Below, one piece after another: positions 42,214-51,726 of a stretch of DNA of 64,000 nt. A model generated the notes under the pieces. The model had not been told where the DNA came from. It made no database searches and saw only the letters and a program-made list of their open reading frames with translations. How positions within the stretch are numbered: position 1 is the first letter of the stretch; every line of letters starts with the position of its first letter. Source of the stretch: Bog-756 sp963824645 (lineage in GTDB: Bacteria; Actinomycetota; Acidimicrobiia; Acidimicrobiales; RAAP-2). The stretch is taken from positions 124,001-188,000 of the forward strand of contig CAWGQC010000005.1 in assembly GCA_963824645.1 (NCBI GenBank), read 5' to 3'. The translations under genes were made by a program, and so were the position numbers.

Positions 42214-44187
42214 TCAGGTGGGTAGTGGAATTCGTTGCCATTCGGCCCGCACCGGAAAAGCGGTCTGCACCAGGGTGAGGAGCTCGCCCAGGGGTACGGC
42301 CGGGGACCACAGGAAGCCCTGGGCCCGGTCGCAGTGGAGCTCGGCCAGAAGCTCGGCCTGAGCCAGCGTCTCCACGCCCTCAGCCACCACCAGCAATCCC
42401 AGGTCCCGGCCCAGTGAAGTCATGGCGCGGACGATAGCCAGGTCGCGCCTATCGGTGACCATGTCGGTGACGAAGCTCCTGTCAACCTTGAGCTCGTCGA
42501 CGGCCATTGAGCGCAGCAGAGTGAGTGACGAGTGACCCGTGCCGAAGTCATCAAGTGCCACCCGGACAGCCAGTCGACGGACCTCGCCGATCTGGCGGGC
42601 CGCCTCATCGAGATGGCCCATGACCGCAGTTTCGGTAAGTTCGATGCCGATGCCGGCCGGATCACAGCCGTACCGCTCTAGATCGGCGAGCACCACCGCC
42701 ACCGGGTCTGACGTGGTCAGCTGGTGGGCGGAAACATTGCACCACAGCCGAAAGTCAGGCCCCACGCCGGCGTGCTGGAGAGCCATGCGGGCCTCAATGG
42801 CGCAGCGTCTGACGGCCGCATCGACCTCGAGGATCAGATCGGACTCCTCCGCCAGCGGTACGAATTCAGCGGCGCTCAGCACCCCTCGTTCGGGATGATC
42901 CCACCGGGCCAGTGCCTCGGCCCCGACGATTCGGCCATTGTCGAGGTCCACTTGCGGTTGGAAATAGGCGACGATCCGTCCATCGGCAAGGGCTTCCCGC
43001 AGCGCCTCTTCGTGATCGAGGCGACGGCGGGCGATGGGGTGTAGTGCGGGGGTGAACACCTCGACGCGATTCCTCCCGTTCTCTTTGGCCTGGTACTGGG
43101 CCGTGTCCGCCTGTCGGAGCAGATCCTGCGGACCGACCTCGGCACTGGCCACGACGGTCACACCGATACTGGCCGTGACCACGATATGACGGTCCGAGAC
43201 GCTGAACGGTGTCTCGAAGGTTTGGTGGATGCGATGGGCGGCATCCAGGGCCTCGGCCTGTTCCCCGAGCCCGCGGAGAAGGACGGTGAACTCGTCCCCG
43301 CCCAGACGGGCCAGTACGTCATCTTCACGCAGAACACCCCGGATCCGGTCGGCCACCTGGACCAGAAGCTCGTCGCCGGCCTGATGGCCGAGCGAATCGT
43401 TGACGACTTTGAACCGGTCGAGATCGAGAAAGACCACAGCCACAATGGTGCCGCTGGCACGCATTTCGGCTGACGCATGAGCCAGGGCATCCACAAAGGC
43501 GACACGGTTTGCCGACCCGGTGAGGTCGTCACGCAGGGCGATCTCACCAAGTTGAGCATTGAGGGTGCGCAACTGCCGGTTGGTCTGGTTATTGATCTCC
43601 CGTAAACGGAGCTCACTGACCACGACGTTGTGTACTTCCTGGTGGACCACGATCATCACGATCAGATACACAGGGATGACCAGACCGAGCACTTGGGTGG
43701 GCCTGTCCGGTGCCATCAGGCATACGACATCGATGGGCACGAACAGGGCAATCTGGAAGGACAAGAAGTAGGAGCGGCGGGCCGCGGTGCCCACCGCGTT
43801 AGCGGCCGAGATGCCACACAGGAAGATGAGATAGATGGCCCTCAGGTCGTAATGGTGCTCCGAAGGAAAGGCCACGAACGGCAGCGAGGCCCACACCAAC
43901 CCGCATGCCGCCGAGCACAGCGGACCGGTCCGCCAACGACCGACGTCGAGCCCGGCCCGACGACGCCTCAGGTACAACTCGGCGCCCCACACGGTGACGA
44001 TGCTGACCAAGGTGGCCGATAGCGCCCAGGCCAACAGACCCACCAGAGGGACCGTGCCGGCGAAGATCGCCACCAGAGCGATGGCGGCGATCGGTGCGAA
44101 CAGGGCGCCGCGACGGGTCGACCGGTTGACCTGGTCGAGGCAGGCCAGATTGACCTCGTCACTGAGGCCGCCGTCTGAGCTTTCCAC
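42214..44187 (-). CDS. Membrane GGDEF-EAL c-di-GMP turnover protein
   Basis: 657 residues from the GTG at 44187, which follows a sigma-28-type -10 by 7 nt; an ATG at 44409 would overlap the next gene and add Pro/Arg-rich shadow. About six membrane helices span residues ~28-185. GGDEF starts at 296 with I-site REDD, and EAL at 424. ELTET, DDFGTGH and EGVET appear intact. Both activities look possible. It is convergent with the aldo/keto reductase and divergent from Ada-AlkA. Confidence 0.9.
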   Translation of the reverse strand: MESSDGGLSDEVNLACLDQVNRSTRRGALFAPIAAIALVAIFAGTVPLVGLLAWALSATLVSIVTVWGAELYLRRRRAGLDVGRWRTGPLCSAACGLVWASLPFVAFPSEHHYDLRAIYLIFLCGISAANAVGTAARRSYFLSFQIALFVPIDVVCLMAPDRPTQVLGLVIPVYLIVMIVVHQEVHNVVVSELRLREINNQTNRQLRTLNAQLGEIALRDDLTGSANRVAFVDALAHASAEMRASGTIVAVVFLDLDRFKVVNDSLGHQAGDELLVQVADRIRGVLREDDVLARLGGDEFTVLLRGLGEQAEALDAAHRIHQTFETPFSVSDRHIVVTASIGVTVVASAEVGPQDLLRQADTAQYQAKENGRNRVEVFTPALHPIARRRLDHEEALREALADGRIVAYFQPQVDLDNGRIVGAEALARWDHPERGVLSAAEFVPLAEESDLILEVDAAVRRCAIEARMALQHAGVGPDFRLWCNVSAHQLTTSDPVAVVLADLERYGCDPAGIGIELTETAVMGHLDEAARQIGEVRRLAVRVALDDFGTGHSSLTLLRSMAVDELKVDRSFVTDMVTDRRDLAIVRAMTSLGRDLGLLVVAEGVETLAQAELLAELHCDRAQGFLWSPAVPLGELLTLVQTAFPVRAEWQRIPLPT

Positions 44188-44194
44188 CCTATGG

Positions 44195-44222
44195 TCATCG
44201 TCCCGTCCGGTCCGGATCTTGA
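44195..44222 (-). promoter_or_regulatory. Sigma-28-type promoter, TCAA-N16-GACGATGA, leaderless GTG
   Basis: On the minus strand TCAA (44222-44219), 16 nt, then GACGATGA (44202-44195; 6/8 to GCCGATAA), then 7 nt to the GTG at 44187. It is the weakest -10 of the five, but spacing and start distance are the same as at the better sites. Confidence 0.35.
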
Positions 44223-44471
44223 TGCGGAGTCGGCGGGCATCCGGCCACCGATGAAGGCGGCGACCAGGGTCTCCGGGCCGAGGGCCGGGCCGAGGGGGGC
44301 CGAGGGGCGGGCACTCAGCCGACGGCCGTTCCCCCCTTTCATCGTGTGGTCCGACCGGGACGGGAGGGAAAGGGAATGACCCCCTGGGGACACCCTCCGC
44401 CCACCTCATCCCCTCACCGTCATGTCGTAATTCCGCCAGATAGGTGGGCCGATCTGCGGCAGGCTGTGGGT

Positions 44472-45992
44472 GTGATCACCGACTTCGACCATTGCTACGG
44501 CGCCGTGCAGTCGCGGGACCCCCGGTTCGACGGTTGGTTCTTCACCGCAGTGCGGACGACAGGCATCTACTGCCGGCCGAGTTGTCCGGCCAAGACGCCC
44601 ATGGGGTCCAACGTCCGCTTCTACGCCTCTGCCGCCGCCGCCCAATCGGCGGGATTTCGGGCCTGTAAGCGATGCCGGCCCGACGCCACACCCGGCTCAC
44701 CCGAGTGGAACACCCGGGCCGATGTGACCGCTCGCGCCATGCGGTTGATCGCCGACGGACTGGTCGACCGGGAGGGCGTGCCGGCTCTGGCCGCCCAGCT
44801 CGGTTACAGCGTGCGCCAACTGCAACGGACGATGCTGTCGGAGGTCGGAGCGGGTCCGCTGGCTGTGGCTCGGGCGCAACGGGCCCAAACGGCGCGGATC
44901 CTGGTCGAAACGACCACCCTCACCATGGCCGACATCGCCTTCGCAGCGGGATTCTCCAGCATCCGTCAGTTCAATGACACGGTCCGGACGGTGTTTGCCA
45001 GTTCGCCGACCGACCTTCGTCGTCGGGGATCCGGATCGCCGCGGACTGATCGGGAGACCTCTGCCACCGACCTGATGCTCCGCCTGCCCTTTCGGCAACC
45101 GCTCTGCCCCGACAACCTTTTCGGCCACCTGGCCGCCACGGCCGTTCCCGGGGTCGAGGAAGTCCGCGGCCAGACATACCGGCGCACCGTCGGCCTCGCC
45201 CACGGTCCCGGGGTGGTCGAATTGACGCCGGCGGCCCGGCACGTGAGCTGCCGGGTCAGGTTGACCGATCTGCGGGACCTCGCCTCGGCGGTGGCCCGGT
45301 GTCGCTGGCTTCTCGACCTGGATGCAGACCCGGTGGCCATCGACCGTCAACTGGGGGTTGATCCTGCCCTTCGCCCGGTAATCGAAAAGGCTCCCGGCCG
45401 GCGGGTGCCCCGCTGCACCGACGGAGGTGAATGGGCGGTGCGCGCCGTCCTGGGTCAACAGGTGTCGACGGCCGCGGCCCGCACCCACACGGCCCGTCTG
45501 GTGCGCCGATTTGGCCAGTGCCTGCCGACGCCGGACGGGAATCTCACCCACCTCTTCCCTACCGCGACCGCCCTCCATGAGGCTCATCGGGCCGCACCGA
45601 CGGAACGCTCCGGTCCCATCGACCCCGTTCTTCCCTCGGTCCCCGCGGCACGACAGGGCACTCTGAAGGCCCTGGTGGCGGCGTTGGCCGAAGGGAGACT
45701 GGCACTCGATCCGGGATGCGACCGCTCCGAAGCTCTGGCCCATCTCACCGCCCTGCCGGGAATCGGGCCGTGGACGACCCAGATGATCGCCATGCGGGCG
45801 CTGGGCGACCCCGATGCCTTTCCGGCATCTGATCTCGGAATCCGTCGCGCCGCCGAAACCCTCGGCCTGCCCCCGACGACGATCGGGCTCACCCGGCATG
45901 CCGAGAGCTGGCGGCCCTGGCGGGCCTACGCCGTTCAGTACCTGTGGGCGGCTACGGAGCACAGCATCAACCAGTGGCCCGTAGCTTCGTGA
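44472..45992 (+). CDS. alkA: Ada-type methyltransferase-regulator / AlkA 3-methyladenine DNA glycosylase fusion
   Basis: About 506 residues. The N-terminus is an Ada metal domain with four Cys (GIYCRPSCPA and RACKRCRPD), able to accept methyl from phosphotriesters and act as a sensor. An AraC-type HTH follows (LAAQLGYSVRQLQRTML, MADIAFAAGFSSIRQFND). The C-terminal AlkA part has the HhH motif ALPGIGPWTTQMIAMRALG and catalytic Asp in FPASDLGIRRA. The start near 44472 matches family length; a GTG at 44346 is upstream. Followed 68 nt later by ogt, forming an alkylation-repair operon that the Ada half probably autoregulates. Confidence 0.9.
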   Translation: MITDFDHCYGAVQSRDPRFDGWFFTAVRTTGIYCRPSCPAKTPMGSNVRFYASAAAAQSAGFRACKRCRPDATPGSPEWNTRADVTARAMRLIADGLVDREGVPALAAQLGYSVRQLQRTMLSEVGAGPLAVARAQRAQTARILVETTTLTMADIAFAAGFSSIRQFNDTVRTVFASSPTDLRRRGSGSPRTDRETSATDLMLRLPFRQPLCPDNLFGHLAATAVPGVEEVRGQTYRRTVGLAHGPGVVELTPAARHVSCRVRLTDLRDLASAVARCRWLLDLDADPVAIDRQLGVDPALRPVIEKAPGRRVPRCTDGGEWAVRAVLGQQVSTAAARTHTARLVRRFGQCLPTPDGNLTHLFPTATALHEAHRAAPTERSGPIDPVLPSVPAARQGTLKALVAALAEGRLALDPGCDRSEALAHLTALPGIGPWTTQMIAMRALGDPDAFPASDLGIRRAAETLGLPPTTIGLTRHAESWRPWRAYAVQYLWAATEHSINQWPVAS

Positions 45993-46060
45993 CTCCGTCC
46001 GATGCGGCCACCGGACACGGACCGCCAACCACCCGAGGACATGGGAAGAAGGGACCAGGG

Positions 46061-46645
46061 ATGAAAGATCCAATCTGCAGCACTATGGAGAGTCCGTTAG
46101 GCCTACTCACGCTGACCAGTGCGGGAGGCTTCCTGACAGGAATGACCATGGAGGGCCAAAAGCACGTGCGGGCTCCCGTGCCCGCCGGGTCGGGCCGGCC
46201 CGCCGTGGCCCGATGGGTCGACGACGACCCCCGATTCGCCGAGGTCAAGGGGCAGCTCCGCGCCTACTTCGAAGGAACCCTGACCCAGTTCGACGTTCCG
46301 ATCGAGCTGACCGGAAGCGAGTTTCAACGGCGGGTGTGGCAATGCCTGCAGGACATCCCCTATGGCCAAACCGTGAGCTACGGCGAACTGGCCCGACGGG
46401 TGGGCAACCCCAAGGCCTCCCGCGCCGTGGGATTGGCCAACGGACGCAACCCGGTGGCGGTCATCGTGCCCTGCCACCGGGTTATCGGCGCCGACGGGCG
46501 ACTCACCGGTTATGCCGGCGGGATCGACCGCAAGACCTGGCTGTTGGACCACGAGGCCGCCGCGGCCGGCGTGGTCGGTATGGCCGGCCCCGACACGGGA
46601 GCCGTGGGGACGGAGACCTTCTCCCCGAATGTCGGGATCAGATAG
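46061..46645 (+). CDS. ogt: Methylated-DNA--protein-cysteine S-methyltransferase
   Basis: 194 residues. The acceptor site is IVPCHRV (Cys 138), preceded by SEFQRRVWQCLQDIPYGQTVSYGELA and the Asn/Arg region RAVGLANGRNP. It removes methyl from O6-methylguanine in a suicide reaction. The ATG at 46061 follows GAAGGGACCAGGG. It is paired with the Ada-AlkA fusion upstream. A ~25-residue tail (GMAGPDTGAVG...) extends beyond the usual end. Confidence 0.9.
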   Translation: MKDPICSTMESPLGLLTLTSAGGFLTGMTMEGQKHVRAPVPAGSGRPAVARWVDDDPRFAEVKGQLRAYFEGTLTQFDVPIELTGSEFQRRVWQCLQDIPYGQTVSYGELARRVGNPKASRAVGLANGRNPVAVIVPCHRVIGADGRLTGYAGGIDRKTWLLDHEAAAAGVVGMAGPDTGAVGTETFSPNVGIR

Positions 46646-46734
46646 CCGCGGGCAACTGATGTGGATAGCATCGCTCTCCCGAGGTCCATTTGGCGGGGGC
46701 CAATGCACCCCGCCCCACAGTGAGGAGTGCGTCC

Positions 46735-47160
46735 GTGTTCCAAACAGTTCTTGTCGGGGCAGACGACTCGCAGACTGCCCGGCAAGCCGTGGTCGTGGCC
46801 GCCGATGTGGCCCGGCTGGCCGGCGGAAAGATCCACATCGTGACGGCCTACGACCCCAAGTCCGTGCATGTCGATCACCTCCCACCGGAACTCAGGTACT
46901 CGACAACTGTCCATCCAGCCGACAGCCTCCTGGCCAGCCTGTCCCAGATAGCCAAGGAAAGAGGCCTCGAGGTGGAGGTTCATGCATCGACCGGCAGCCC
47001 GGCCGAAGCCATCATCAAGGTGGCCGAGCAGGAAGGGGCCGATCTCATCGTGGTCGGCAACAAAGGCATGAAAGGGGCGCGTCGGGTACTCGGGAGCGTG
47101 CCCAACACGGTGGCCCATGCCGCTCCCTGCTCGGTGCTGATCGTCGACACTGAGGGCTGA
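46735..47160 (+). CDS. Universal stress protein, UspA family
   Basis: 141 residues with the ATP-binding form of UspA: VLVGADDSQTARQAV at the start and GADLIVVGNKGMKG...LGSVPNTVAHAAPCSVLIV at the end (G-x2-G-x9-G(S/T) pattern). GTG start with GAGGAG at 9 nt. It probably acts as a cytoplasmic stress-response nucleotide sensor. It is convergent with the giant cyclase. Confidence 0.9.
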   Translation: MFQTVLVGADDSQTARQAVVVAADVARLAGGKIHIVTAYDPKSVHVDHLPPELRYSTTVHPADSLLASLSQIAKERGLEVEVHASTGSPAEAIIKVAEQEGADLIVVGNKGMKGARRVLGSVPNTVAHAAPCSVLIVDTEG

Positions 47161-47230
47161 GCCCCACGAGGGCCAGCCGGGGGGGCCCGTGTCGGCAATT
47201 CGGGTGAGTGGCCGCCTGCGCAGGGAAGGT

Positions 47231-50200
47231 CTACGGGTCGGCCACGGCGGCGGCCACGGCGTCGGCCACGGCGGCGGCCGAGGTCTCCTCTCTGGTTGCC
47301 GCTTCGAGATCGTCCGGGCTCACCGGGGCGAGCGGATCAGGCGTCCATACCACGCCCAGTTTGGTGAGCATGGCCGAGGCCTCGCGTTCGAGCTCGGCTC
47401 GTCGGCCCGGATCCGATTCGGCCTGGCTGCGGGCCATCACCCGCATGGTCAGAGCCGCTTCGTACTCGGCCCGGCGCAACCGGGCGGCCTGCAGACTCTG
47501 CTCGAGTGCTTCGGCGGCACCGGCGAGGTCGCCCCGCCGAGCCAGAGCCGCGCCGCGGACCCTCTGGAGGATGGCCACCTGAGCCGAAGTACCACCGAGA
47601 CTGCGGGCCAGAGCCAATGACTCGTCGGCGGCGGCCAAGGCCGCGTCCAGGTCACCACTGTAGAGCAGGCACTCTGTCCGCCGCGCCTGGGCCTCGAGGA
47701 TGTCCCCGTGACTTCCGACCTCCCGCAGTTCCCGAATGCACTCATCGAACGCTTTCAACGCCTGTTGGTAGAGCCCCCGGGCCGTAGCCACCCGCGCCAG
47801 TTTGCCTTTCACGTCCGCCGCACCGGAGCGATAGCCGGCCGCACGCCACGCCCGCGATGATGTTTCGAAATCCTGTTCGGCTTCGTCCAGATGACCCTGG
47901 TCCAGGGCGATTTCGCCCATGTTGAGGATGTAGAAGGCATCGTTGACGGCATTACCGGTCCGACGATCGGTGACCTGCGCCCTCCGGTACAAGGAGAGAG
48001 CCTCGTCCCAGTCCCCCCGGAAGTAGGCGAATCCGCCGAGCATGTTGAGCACGCTGGCCGCGCCGGACAGGTCGTCGATCTCCTCGAACAGGGCGAGGGA
48101 GCGTTCCCAGTTCAGAGGCTCTTCCAGCAGACCGAGATCCATCTTGGCCCAGTCGATGACCCGCAGGGCCTCGGCCAGTACCTCCTTGGAAGCCTTTGCG
48201 TCGCTCCCCGCACACTCCGCTTGTTCGACAGCCAACGTGCACCATTTGATGGCCCGGGCGTGATGGCCCTCCTCCTGACAGAAGCGTCCGTACCAACCTT
48301 GCAGTTCGGCGCGGCGGAGGGGGGCCTCACCACCGTCCTCTCCCTCGAGGATACGGAGCCCCTTGCTGATCCAGCGCAGTGCGTTGGCATAGCGATCGAG
48401 CCAACCCTGGACGCGGGCCAACTTGAGCACGATGCGGGCTTCGGACACCGGATCGTCGGACACCAGTCGTCGAGCCGTGCGATAGGCGGCGGCGGCGTCG
48501 GCGTAGGCACCGGCCCGATTTCTGGCGTCGCCCAGCGCCTCGTGCACACCGGACAGTTCCGCCGATTCGATGTGGGGCAACCGGCGCCCGGCCAGAAGAG
48601 CCCGTTCGTAGAACTCGGCGGCGTCCACATTGGCGTAGACCGCCTTGGCCCGGTCGGCGGCGGCCAACGAGTACGACCAGGCCTCCTGAGGCCTCTGAGC
48701 GTGCAGATAATGGAAGGACAGCCTTTCGGACTGGTCTTCACCTTTGGCCGTAGCCATCTCGAGGATCGAATCTCCCGCCCTCGAGTGCAGTTCCCGCCGA
48801 TGGCGAAAGGAGAGACCGTCGTAGGCGCAATCGCGCAACAGTCCGTTGCGGAAGCTCATCTGTCCGGCGACTTCCCGTTGGACGAACTCACCCATCCGCG
48901 CCCACGTCGAGTCCGAAGGGTCGGGCAGATCATCGATGACCTGGTCCAACAAGTCGAGGGAAAATGACCGACCGAGGACCGAGAGTCGGCGGAGCAGATA
49001 GCGGTCCTCCGAGGGCAGCCGGTCGATGCGGGCAGCAATGACCTCTTCGATCGAATCCGGTAGCGCCTCGACAGAATCGCCGCTGGTCGCCGCGGCCAAC
49101 AGCTCCCTCAGGAACAGAGGATTTCCACCCGATCGCTCGACCAGGGCCACCAGCTCATGCGGTGGGATGGGCGCGTCCTCCGTGACGATCTGGGCCAGCT
49201 CTGTTGCCCCCGACTCGTCCAGCGGCGGAAGATCTATGCGGGCGGCGAACTCCAGGGGGGCGACAAACCCGGACTCCTCGTCACGTCGAGTGACACACCA
49301 CAACCATGATGTTTCCTGGAGGGCGGTGGAGAGATAGCCGAAGAGGTCGGCCGAAGCCTCGTCCATCAGGTGGACGTCCTCGATGGTGAGCAGTCCCGAT
49401 TCGGGAAGAAGACTCCCGAGCAGTTCGATCACCACTTCGGCCAGGCGCGGTCGACGAAACTCCTCTTCCAGTTCCCGGGTCTCCGGCGTGTCAGGCACCG
49501 AAAGGTCGATGGCAGAAGCGATGAGTGGCGCCCACGGGATCAGAGAGGGGGCGCGTTCACCCAGAATGTCCAGAAACCGACGAGACAGCTCCTCGTCGTT
49601 GCCTTCGACAGGCAACTCGAGCAATCGTCGGAGCAGGCCCTGGACGACGTGATAAGCGGTGGACGAGTCGTAAGCCTCACAGATAGCGCTGAGCTGCATC
49701 ATGTCCCCGGCCAGGCTGCGACACTCCTCAGCCAAGCGTGACTTTCCCACGCCGGGTTCTCCCACGATCTCGATCAACTTCCCCCGACCCTGACGGGCAT
49801 CCTCGATGCACTGCTCGAGTATGCGCTGTTCGGCCTGCCGGCCCACGAACGGATACTCCCCGGTGAGACCGACCGAGCGCGCCCCGGTCCGGGCTCCGAG
49901 ACTGAGGGCACGAACTGGCTTGGCCTTACCCTTGACGTAGAAGGGCTCGAGCTCCTCCGATTCGAAGCCTGTGCGCGACCGGGCCAGTACCTCGGGTGAG
50001 GTGATGATCTGATTGGGCTCGGCTTTGGCCATCAAACGGGCAGCCAGGTTGACGGCATCGCCCATGACGGTGAACGTCCGCCGGTACGACGGTCCGACTT
50101 CGCCGGCAAACACCGATCCCCGGTTGACACCGATCCGGATGGGTAGGGGGCAACCGGCGTCCATCACGTCCCTGACGGCCAGCAGCATCCGGTGCTCGTC

Positions 50201-51205
50201 ATCGCCCGTGGTGGCCGGGACACCGGCCGTCAGGATGATCTTTCCGCCGTCACGGTCGACGTCGGTGGCCAGAAACGTGACCTGGTGCCGGTCCGCGGCC
50301 CGCTGGACCTCGGTGACCAGAGCCTCCAGGCGGTCGGCAGTTTCATCGGGGCCGTACTTCTCGATGAGACCGTCCGTCCCGTCGAAGTGGAGGAAAGCCA
50401 ACGCCACACGACGGTGCTCCGAGTCCTGATGGGTACTCGACACCGCCTCACGCAGGCCGACGGGTATGGCGATGGAAAGATCGACGTCGCGTCGAACCGG
50501 CTCGAACGGCACGAACGGGTCGTCGGGTACCCGTGGCGCCCGGCGGAGGAGAAAGCCCGGCCCTTTGGGTTCACCCACCGCGCTGGCCGGTAGGGCCCGA
50601 GCGGTGTCGGGGCTGATCACGATTTCGCCGGCATCAGCGGTGCCCTCCATGGTCACGACCATGCTGGCCGCCGGGCCGGTGACCACCAGCTCGCGGTGGG
50701 ACTCACCGACCAGAAAGAAGTGGAAGAGACCACTGTTGACTCCCACCGACATCCGCAAGGAAACCCGCTGACCGAGGACGGTGAGGCGGCCCACGGTGCG
50801 GAGGGCCCGGCGCATCTCGATGGCAGCCCGGCAGGCGCGGGCCTGGTGCGCCTCGCCCGAGAAATGAAGGAGGAGAGCGTCGCCGCCGAACTTCAGAAGC
50901 CTCCCACCAAAGGCGACAGCCAAGTCGAGCAGGGTCACGAAACAACGGTCGATGGTGGCCGTGAGCTCCTCGGCACCGACCTTGCCGTGCTTGGCCAGAC
51001 CCTCCGAGAGCTTGGTGAAGCCGGAAATGTCCACGAAAGCGAGCGACCCCTCGATCTCGCGGTACCGGGTCTCCCGTCGCGTCGTGACCCAATCGATAGT
51101 CAGACGGGGAAGGTAGGGGGCCAGGGGATGCAGCCCTTCACCGCTGGCGTGCATGAGCTCACTGCCCTCGGGCTCAATTACCCGGGGACCTGGGGTGGAC
51201 GTCAT
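47231..51205 (-). CDS. Tandem class III cyclase domains + STAND ATPase + TPR (soluble adenylyl cyclase architecture)
   Basis: 1324 residues. Two cyclase homology domains lie at the N-terminus (about 25-190 and 255-415). The first has the metal Asps (FVDISGFT, KFGGDALL) and substrate Lys but lacks the Asn/Arg pair. The second has GDAVNLAARL with Asn/Arg and a weak metal site. Together they could form one composite site. A STAND ATPase follows with Walker A GEPGVGKS and Walker B LLTIEDVH, then long TPR repeats. This is the order seen in mammalian soluble adenylyl cyclase and many bacterial regulators. The ATG at 51205 fits the domain start; an ATG at 51403 is further upstream. An Ala/Val-rich tail ends it. 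Confidence 0.85.
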   Translation of the reverse strand: MTSTPGPRVIEPEGSELMHASGEGLHPLAPYLPRLTIDWVTTRRETRYREIEGSLAFVDISGFTKLSEGLAKHGKVGAEELTATIDRCFVTLLDLAVAFGGRLLKFGGDALLLHFSGEAHQARACRAAIEMRRALRTVGRLTVLGQRVSLRMSVGVNSGLFHFFLVGESHRELVVTGPAASMVVTMEGTADAGEIVISPDTARALPASAVGEPKGPGFLLRRAPRVPDDPFVPFEPVRRDVDLSIAIPVGLREAVSSTHQDSEHRRVALAFLHFDGTDGLIEKYGPDETADRLEALVTEVQRAADRHQVTFLATDVDRDGGKIILTAGVPATTGDDEHRMLLAVRDVMDAGCPLPIRIGVNRGSVFAGEVGPSYRRTFTVMGDAVNLAARLMAKAEPNQIITSPEVLARSRTGFESEELEPFYVKGKAKPVRALSLGARTGARSVGLTGEYPFVGRQAEQRILEQCIEDARQGRGKLIEIVGEPGVGKSRLAEECRSLAGDMMQLSAICEAYDSSTAYHVVQGLLRRLLELPVEGNDEELSRRFLDILGERAPSLIPWAPLIASAIDLSVPDTPETRELEEEFRRPRLAEVVIELLGSLLPESGLLTIEDVHLMDEASADLFGYLSTALQETSWLWCVTRRDEESGFVAPLEFAARIDLPPLDESGATELAQIVTEDAPIPPHELVALVERSGGNPLFLRELLAAATSGDSVEALPDSIEEVIAARIDRLPSEDRYLLRRLSVLGRSFSLDLLDQVIDDLPDPSDSTWARMGEFVQREVAGQMSFRNGLLRDCAYDGLSFRHRRELHSRAGDSILEMATAKGEDQSERLSFHYLHAQRPQEAWSYSLAAADRAKAVYANVDAAEFYERALLAGRRLPHIESAELSGVHEALGDARNRAGAYADAAAAYRTARRLVSDDPVSEARIVLKLARVQGWLDRYANALRWISKGLRILEGEDGGEAPLRRAELQGWYGRFCQEEGHHARAIKWCTLAVEQAECAGSDAKASKEVLAEALRVIDWAKMDLGLLEEPLNWERSLALFEEIDDLSGAASVLNMLGGFAYFRGDWDEALSLYRRAQVTDRRTGNAVNDAFYILNMGEIALDQGHLDEAEQDFETSSRAWRAAGYRSGAADVKGKLARVATARGLYQQALKAFDECIRELREVGSHGDILEAQARRTECLLYSGDLDAALAAADESLALARSLGGTSAQVAILQRVRGAALARRGDLAGAAEALEQSLQAARLRRAEYEAALTMRVMARSQAESDPGRRAELEREASAMLTKLGVVWTPDPLAPVSPDDLEAATREETSAAAVADAVAAAVADP

Positions 51206-51691
51206 CGCTCTGAACAGAGTATCGGCACGGGTTCTGGCAACCGGGGCTATGTTTGACTGCCCTCCACGGTAGCGGAGCCAGTGGGGCCGGATGGCGTATT
51301 CGGGGGATCCACGGGGCCAGTTCCTCTCCGGAGCTCCCTGACTGCCGTCCGCCGCCCGTGGGTGCGGTGGGCGTCGTGGGCCCATCGCCGGCTGAGAAAA
51401 CAATCCGGCCGGCCTTTAGGCCGGCTGCCCGGTGTCCTCGGGCACTATGGCCCTGCTCACCGTCATCGGCTACTCGGGCACGGGAACGGTCGCCGCCGGC
51501 TCGACGCAACCGGATCCGATTCAATCTGGCTCTTTCCCCTCCACCAGCTGGCCCGGTAGGTACGCCCCATGGCCGCTGAACTGGACTTTCGCTCCAATTC
51601 CGGATCGTCGTCCGAGGTGGGAGAACCCGGGAGGATACCTCCCCTGTCCTGGGGATTCCCAGGTGGAAGCACCCCCCGGGCCAGCACCGGG
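51206..51691. other. Non-coding gap between divergent signalling genes
   Basis: About 490 bp with only Arg/Pro-rich open frames that I take as chance. It contains GCCGGCC-TTTA-GGCCGGC (51408-51425), a perfect 7-bp hairpin with TTTA loop, and a lone GCCGATAC on the minus strand (51226-51219) without a matching -35. Otherwise I see nothing. Confidence 0.5.
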
Positions 51692-51719
51692 TAAAGAACA
51701 CCGGGGCCAGGGCCGATAA
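51692..51719 (+). promoter_or_regulatory. Perfect sigma-28 (FliA/WhiG) promoter, TAAA-N16-GCCGATAA, leaderless GTG
   Basis: TAAA at 51692-51695, 16 nt, then GCCGATAA at 51712-51719, an exact match to the FliA/WhiG consensus. The GTG start follows after 7 nt, so the mRNA would start at the codon. It is the best of the five sites. Confidence 0.65.
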
Positions 51720-51726
51720 CCGAACG

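Noticed and set aside
51219..51226. GCCGATAC on the minus strand upstream of the giant cyclase (51205)
   Set aside because: It matches the sigma-28 -10, but the bases 16 nt upstream are CCCC; the nearest TCAA is 26 nt away. Not counted in the promoter set.
51253..51719. Several short open frames in the gap before the diguanylate cyclase
   Set aside because: Arg/Pro/Ser-rich without ribosome sites or known motifs, and they overlap the perfect sigma-28-type promoter.
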